The translations under genes were made by a program, and so were the position numbers. The notes under the pieces were generated by a model that ran no database searches, was not told where the DNA came from, and saw only the letters and a program-made list of their open reading frames with translations. A stretch of DNA of 64,000 nucleotides from Burkholderia sp. Nafp2/4-1b. GTDB taxonomy: Bacteria > Pseudomonadota > Gammaproteobacteria > Burkholderiales > Burkholderiaceae. Positions 59,920-64,000 of this stretch are shown piece after piece. Location: NCBI RefSeq assembly GCF_003635165.1, contig NZ_ML058601.1, positions 62,001-126,000 on the forward strand. The letters are read 5' to 3'. Every line of letters starts with the position of its first letter. Positions within the stretch are counted from its first letter, which is position 1.

Positions 59920-62900
59920 ATGGCTGAATTCTTTATCCGCCGCCCGGTCTTTGCGTGGGTGATCGCGCTCTTCATCATCCTGATGGGGCTGATCGCGATC
60001 CCGCAACTGCCGGTCGCGCGCTATCCGTCGGTCGCGCCGCCGTCCGTCACGATCACCGCGAACTATCCGGGCGCCACCCCGCAGACGATGAACGACGGCG
60101 TGCTGAGCCTCATCGAGCGCGAACTGTCCGGCGTCAAGAACCTGCTGTACTTCGAATCGTCGGCCGATACGTCCGGCGCCGCGCAGATCATCGTCACGTT
60201 CAAGCCGGGCACCGATCCGGAGATGGCGCAGGTCGACGTGCAGAACAAGATCAAGTCGATTGAGCCGCGCCTGCCCGCGGCCGTGCGCCAGAACGGGCTG
60301 ATCGTCGAATCCGCGTCGTCCGGCTTCCTGATGCTGATCGGCCTGCGCTCCGACAACGGCCGCTTCGACGAAGGTGCACTCGCCGACTACATGGCGCGCA
60401 GCGTGTCCGAGGAGCTGCGGCGAATCCACGGCGTCGGCCGCGTGCTGCAGTTCGGCTCGGAGCGCGCGATGCGCGTCTGGGTCGATCCGCAGAGACTGAT
60501 CAACTTCGGCCTGTCGATGAACGATCTGACGACCGCGATCGGCCAGCAGAACGTGCAGATCGCGCCGGGCAGCCTCGGTGCGCTGCCCGCGCTGCCGGGC
60601 CAGCGCGTGACCGTGCCGCTCACCGCGCAGGGCCAGCTCACGACGCCGGAGGAATTCGCGAAGGTCGTGCTGCGCGCGAACGCGGACGGCTCGAAGGTGG
60701 TGCTCGGCGATGTCGCGCGCGTCGAACTCGGCTCGCAGAACTACACGTTCGTGAGCCGCGAGAACGGCAAGGCCGCCACGCTCGTCGGCGTGCAGCTCGC
60801 ACCGGGCGCGAACGCCGTCAAGACCGCCGACGCGATCCGCGCGCGCATGGCCGAACTGAGCAAGTCGATGCCGGCCGGCATGACCTACTCGATTCCGCTC
60901 GACACGTCGCCGTTCGTGAAGATCTCGATCGAGAAGGTGATCGCCACGCTGTTCGAAGCGATGGTGCTCGTGTTCCTCGTGATGTACCTGTTCCTGCAGA
61001 ACGTGCGCTACACGCTGATCCCGGCCATCGTCGCGCCGGTCGCGATGCTCGGCACGTTCGCGGTGATGCTGCTGACCGGCTTCTCGATCAACGTGCTGAC
61101 GATGTTCGGCATGGTGCTCGCGATCGGCATCATCGTCGACGATGCGATCGTCGTCGTCGAGAACGTCGAACGGCTGATGGCCGAGGAAGGGCTGTCGCCG
61201 AAGGATGCGACGTCGAAGGCGATGAAGGAAATCACCGGTGCGATCATCGGCATCACGCTGGTGCTCACCGCGGTGTTCATTCCGATGGCGATGGCGAGCG
61301 GCTCGGTCGGCGTGATCTACAAGCAGTTCACGTTGTCGATGGCCGTGTCGATCCTGTTCTCCGCGCTGCTCGCGCTGACGCTCACGCCAGCCTTGTGCGC
61401 GACGATGCTCAAGCCGGTCGAGCCGGGCCATCACGAGAAGCGCGGCTTCTTCGGCTGGTTCAACCGTCGCTTCGAACGGCTGACTGCGTGGTATGAAACG
61501 CGCGTCGGCCGCCTGGTCGGCCGTACGGGCCGCGTGATGCTGGTGTTCGTCGCGATCTCGGGCGCGCTCGTGTTCGGTTTCCGCAGCCTGCCGTCGTCGT
61601 TCCTGCCCGACGAGGACCAGGGCTACTTCATCACCAGCTTTCTGCTGCCCGCAGACGCTACCACCGAGCGTACGCGCGACGTGGTCAAGACGCTGGAGAA
61701 GCATCTTGCTTCGCGTCCGGCAATCCAGTCGAGCATTTCCGTGATGGGTTACGGCTTCTCCGGCCAGGGCTCGAACGCGGCGATCAACTGGTCCGTGATG
61801 AAGGACTGGAAAAACCGTGGCGGCGCGTCGACGATCGAGGAAGGCATGCTCGCGCAGCAGGCGATGGCCGGCGTGACCGAAGGCACGGTGATGAGCCTGC
61901 TGCCGCCGGCGATCGACGAACTCGGCAACAGCTCGGGCTTCTCGATGCGCCTGGAAGACCGCGCCAACCAGGGTACCGCGGCCCTCAAGGCGGCCGAAGC
62001 GAAGCTGCTCGAACTCGCCGCGCAAAGCAAGGTCGTGACCGGCGTGTACCCCGACAGCCTGCCGGCCGGCACGAGCCTGCGCCTCGAGATCGATCGCGCG
62101 AAGGCGCAGGCGCTCGGCGTGTCGTTCACGACGCTCAGCGACACGCTGTCCACCGCGATGGGTTCGACCTACGTAAACGACTTCCCGAACGCGGGCCGCA
62201 TGCAGCAGGTGATCATCCAGGCCGATGCGCCGGCACGCATGCAGATCGACAACGTGATGAAGCTGTACGTGCGCAACGCGGCCGGCGGCATGGTGCCGCT
62301 GTCCGAAGTAGTCCGCCCGGTTTGGGCCGACACGCCGCTGCAGATGGTGCGTTTCAAGGGCTATCCGTCCGCGCGCATCTCCGGCAATGCGGCGCCCGGC
62401 CAGTCGAGCGGCGCGGCGATGGCCGAGATGGAACGTCTCGCCGCGCAGCTGCCGCCCGGCTTCGCGGTCGAGTGGACCGGCCAGTCGCTGCAGGAACGCC
62501 AGTCGGCGTCGCAGGCGCCGATGCTGATGGTGCTGTCGATGATCGTCGTGTTCCTGGTGCTCGCCGCGCTGTACGAAAGCTGGTCGATCCCGCTGTCGGT
62601 GATGCTGGTGGTGCCGCTCGGCCTGCTCGGCGCGATCGGCGCGGTGCTGCTGCGCGGTTTGCCGAACGACGTGTTCTTCAAGGTCGGGATGATCACCGTG
62701 ATCGGCCTGTCCGCGAAGAACGCGATCCTGATCGTCGAGTTCGCGAAGCAGTTGCGTGAGGAAGGCAAGGGCTTGATCGAGGCGGCCATCGAATCGTCGA
62801 AGCTGCGCCTGCGCCCGATCCTGATGACGTCGCTCGCGTTCGGCCTCGGCGTGGTGCCGCTGATGATCGCGACCGGCGCAAGCGCGGAAACCCAGCACGC

Positions 62901-63063
62901 GATCGGTACCGGCGTGTTCGGCGGCATGGTGACCGCCACGGTACTGGCCATTTTCTTCGTCCCGGTGTTCTTCGTGTTCGTGATGAGCATCCAGGAACGC
63001 ATCGGCGCATGGCGCGCCGCGCGCCGGAAGCCCGAAGCTCAGCATCACGAACGACAAGGTTGA
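59920..63063 (+). CDS. RND multidrug efflux pump (AcrB/MexB-type, HAE1)
   Basis: 1047 residues, beginning MAEFFIRRPVFAWVIALFII. It has 12 membrane helices and two large periplasmic loops. The proton-relay aspartates are visible in GIIVDDAIVVVENVERLM and the partner lysine in GLSAKNAILIVEFAKQL. It exports drugs from the periplasm by proton antiport. 20 bp after the adaptor gene, with GAGGAGCC before the ATG. Substrate range cannot be read from sequence. Confidence 0.97.
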   Translation: MAEFFIRRPVFAWVIALFIILMGLIAIPQLPVARYPSVAPPSVTITANYPGATPQTMNDGVLSLIERELSGVKNLLYFESSADTSGAAQIIVTFKPGTDPEMAQVDVQNKIKSIEPRLPAAVRQNGLIVESASSGFLMLIGLRSDNGRFDEGALADYMARSVSEELRRIHGVGRVLQFGSERAMRVWVDPQRLINFGLSMNDLTTAIGQQNVQIAPGSLGALPALPGQRVTVPLTAQGQLTTPEEFAKVVLRANADGSKVVLGDVARVELGSQNYTFVSRENGKAATLVGVQLAPGANAVKTADAIRARMAELSKSMPAGMTYSIPLDTSPFVKISIEKVIATLFEAMVLVFLVMYLFLQNVRYTLIPAIVAPVAMLGTFAVMLLTGFSINVLTMFGMVLAIGIIVDDAIVVVENVERLMAEEGLSPKDATSKAMKEITGAIIGITLVLTAVFIPMAMASGSVGVIYKQFTLSMAVSILFSALLALTLTPALCATMLKPVEPGHHEKRGFFGWFNRRFERLTAWYETRVGRLVGRTGRVMLVFVAISGALVFGFRSLPSSFLPDEDQGYFITSFLLPADATTERTRDVVKTLEKHLASRPAIQSSISVMGYGFSGQGSNAAINWSVMKDWKNRGGASTIEEGMLAQQAMAGVTEGTVMSLLPPAIDELGNSSGFSMRLEDRANQGTAALKAAEAKLLELAAQSKVVTGVYPDSLPAGTSLRLEIDRAKAQALGVSFTTLSDTLSTAMGSTYVNDFPNAGRMQQVIIQADAPARMQIDNVMKLYVRNAAGGMVPLSEVVRPVWADTPLQMVRFKGYPSARISGNAAPGQSSGAAMAEMERLAAQLPPGFAVEWTGQSLQERQSASQAPMLMVLSMIVVFLVLAALYESWSIPLSVMLVVPLGLLGAIGAVLLRGLPNDVFFKVGMITVIGLSAKNAILIVEFAKQLREEGKGLIEAAIESSKLRLRPILMTSLAFGLGVVPLMIATGASAETQHAIGTGVFGGMVTATVLAIFFVPVFFVFVMSIQERIGAWRAARRKPEAQHHERQG

Positions 63064-63067
63064 TCCC

Positions 63068-64000
63068 ATGCGATTGCTCATTATTTCCTCTGCGGTGTGC
63101 GCCGCCCTCGCGCTGTCCGCCTGTTCGCTGACGCCTGCGCTGGTGAAGCCAGCGATGCCGGTGCCGACCGCCTATACGACCGCCGCGGCCGCCGCAGCCG
63201 CCGACCTGCACGCGAACGCGGCCGATCTCGGCTGGCGCACGATGTTCGGCGATCGGCGCCTGCAGCGCCTGATCGAAGTCGCGCTGCGCAACAACCGCGA
63301 CCTGCGGCTCGCCGCGTTGAACGTCGAGGCTGCCGAAGCGCAGTACGGCATCCAGCGTTCGGCGCGCCTGCCGTCGATCGGCGCCGGCGCCAGCTTCACG
63401 CGCCAGCGCACGCCCGCCGACGCACAATCAAACCCGCCGCTGCTCGAAAACACGCAGAACCAGTACGGCGTGAACGTCGGCATCAGCGCGTTCGAGATCG
63501 ACCTGTTCGGCCGCGTGAAGTCGTTGTCGGATGCGGCGTTCGCGCGCTACCTCGCGACCGATCACGGCCGCCGCGCGGTGCAGATCTCACTCGTCGGCGC
63601 CGTGGCCGATGCGTACTTCGCGGAGCGCCTCGCTCACGAGCAGCGCGCCCTCGCCGAGCGCACGCTCAGCGACTGGCAGCAATCGCTCGACCTCGCGCGC
63701 CGGCTGAAGGAAGCACACCAGGCGAGCGGCGTCGATATCGCGCAGGCGGAAGGCCAGGTCGCGAGCGCCACCGCCGATCTCGAAGCGCGCACGCGCGCCG
63801 TCGAGCAGGCGCGCAATGCGCTGCGCCTGCTGCTCGGCAGCGAGCCGCCGAAGGATCTGCCGGACCCGCTGCCGCTCGAGCAGCAGCCGGTGATCACGCA
63901 ACTGCCTGCCGGCCTGCCGTCGGAGCTGCTGTTCCGCCGGCCCGATATCCAGCAGGCCGAGCAGAACCTGGTCGCGGCCAATGCCGACATCGGCGCCGCA
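63068..64000 (+). CDS. RND outer-membrane factor (OprM/NodT family lipoprotein), partial
   Basis: At least 311 residues, cut by the window end. A lipoprotein signal begins MRLLIISSAVCAALALSAC. Features of the TolC-like fold are LIEVALRNNRDLRLAALNVEAAEAQYGIQRSARLPSIGAGASF, the ISAFEIDLFGRVKSL strand and LFRRPDIQQAEQNLVAANADIGAA at the edge. The ATG is four bases after the pump stop, so all three genes form one operon. Confidence 0.95.
   Translation, partial: MRLLIISSAVCAALALSACSLTPALVKPAMPVPTAYTTAAAAAAADLHANAADLGWRTMFGDRRLQRLIEVALRNNRDLRLAALNVEAAEAQYGIQRSARLPSIGAGASFTRQRTPADAQSNPPLLENTQNQYGVNVGISAFEIDLFGRVKSLSDAAFARYLATDHGRRAVQISLVGAVADAYFAERLAHEQRALAERTLSDWQQSLDLARRLKEAHQASGVDIAQAEGQVASATADLEARTRAVEQARNALRLLLGSEPPKDLPDPLPLEQQPVITQLPAGLPSELLFRRPDIQQAEQNLVAANADIGAA

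Noticed and set aside
59764..63081. 1105-codon open frame antisense to the RND pump
   Set aside because: Low-complexity His/Arg/Asp composition typical of the antisense frame of GC-rich genes; the plus strand carries a complete pump.

Overview
The window is GC-rich, densely coded and closely resembles the Burkholderia cepacia complex (Betaproteobacteria). The clearest marker is a 364-residue secreted lipase with the classic Burkholderia lipase sequence and its dedicated foldase. The combination of leu, asd, gltA, sdh, mdh and acnA genes on one stretch fits the second chromosome of that group (this replicon assignment is from memory, not from the sequence). Both ends cut a gene: truA on the left, an outer-membrane efflux factor on the right. 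No rRNA, tRNA, CRISPR array, insertion sequence or prophage was seen.

Left part, 1-16.5 kb. On the minus strand run leuC, a tiny entericidin-like lipoprotein gene, leuD, leuB, asd, fimV and truA, making isopropylmalate-pathway enzymes, aspartate-semialdehyde dehydrogenase, a FimV-type LysM protein and TruA. The asd gene is preceded by a recognisable promoter and a 39-codon leader ORF ending in a run of Ile, Thr and Lys codons, followed by mutually exclusive hairpins. This looks like amino-acid-controlled attenuation. Upstream of leuC lie a strong hairpin and a leucine-rich mini-ORF. Then follow two paralogous secreted proteins of unknown function, a glutathione transferase, a dimethylargininase/Lrp/amino-acid permease group, a DUF1479 protein and an AraC regulator.

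Central part, 16.5-31.3 kb, is a TCA-cycle block. The minus strand carries sdhC-sdhD-sdhA-sdhB-sdhE-gltA and a HutC-type GntR regulator. The plus strand carries mdh, a CitE-like lyase, a MliC-like secreted protein, prpD and acnA. A perfect 16-bp palindrome in the GntR/mdh divergent region is the likely operator. An ArsR/SRPBCC/DUF1801 trio follows acnA.

Right-centre, 31.3-46.8 kb, is accessory: a secreted sedolisin (S53) protease with a lux-box-like palindrome upstream, a DHA2-type MFS exporter, a polyamine-type ABC importer divergent from a MocR regulator, the lipase and foldase, and a TonB-dependent copper receptor preceded by a DUF2946 gene in the arrangement known for copper-responsive upstream ORFs (CruR).

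Right part, 46.8-64 kb: cytochrome b561, a Pr6Pr-like membrane protein, a catalytically degenerate NlpD-like lipoprotein, small secreted proteins, gnd, a DUF938 methyltransferase overlapping a SIR2 deacetylase, a 1.1-kb gap holding a short-ORF/terminator structure, a luciferase-like oxidoreductase, a large MscS-type channel and an RND efflux operon (adaptor, pump, outer-membrane factor).
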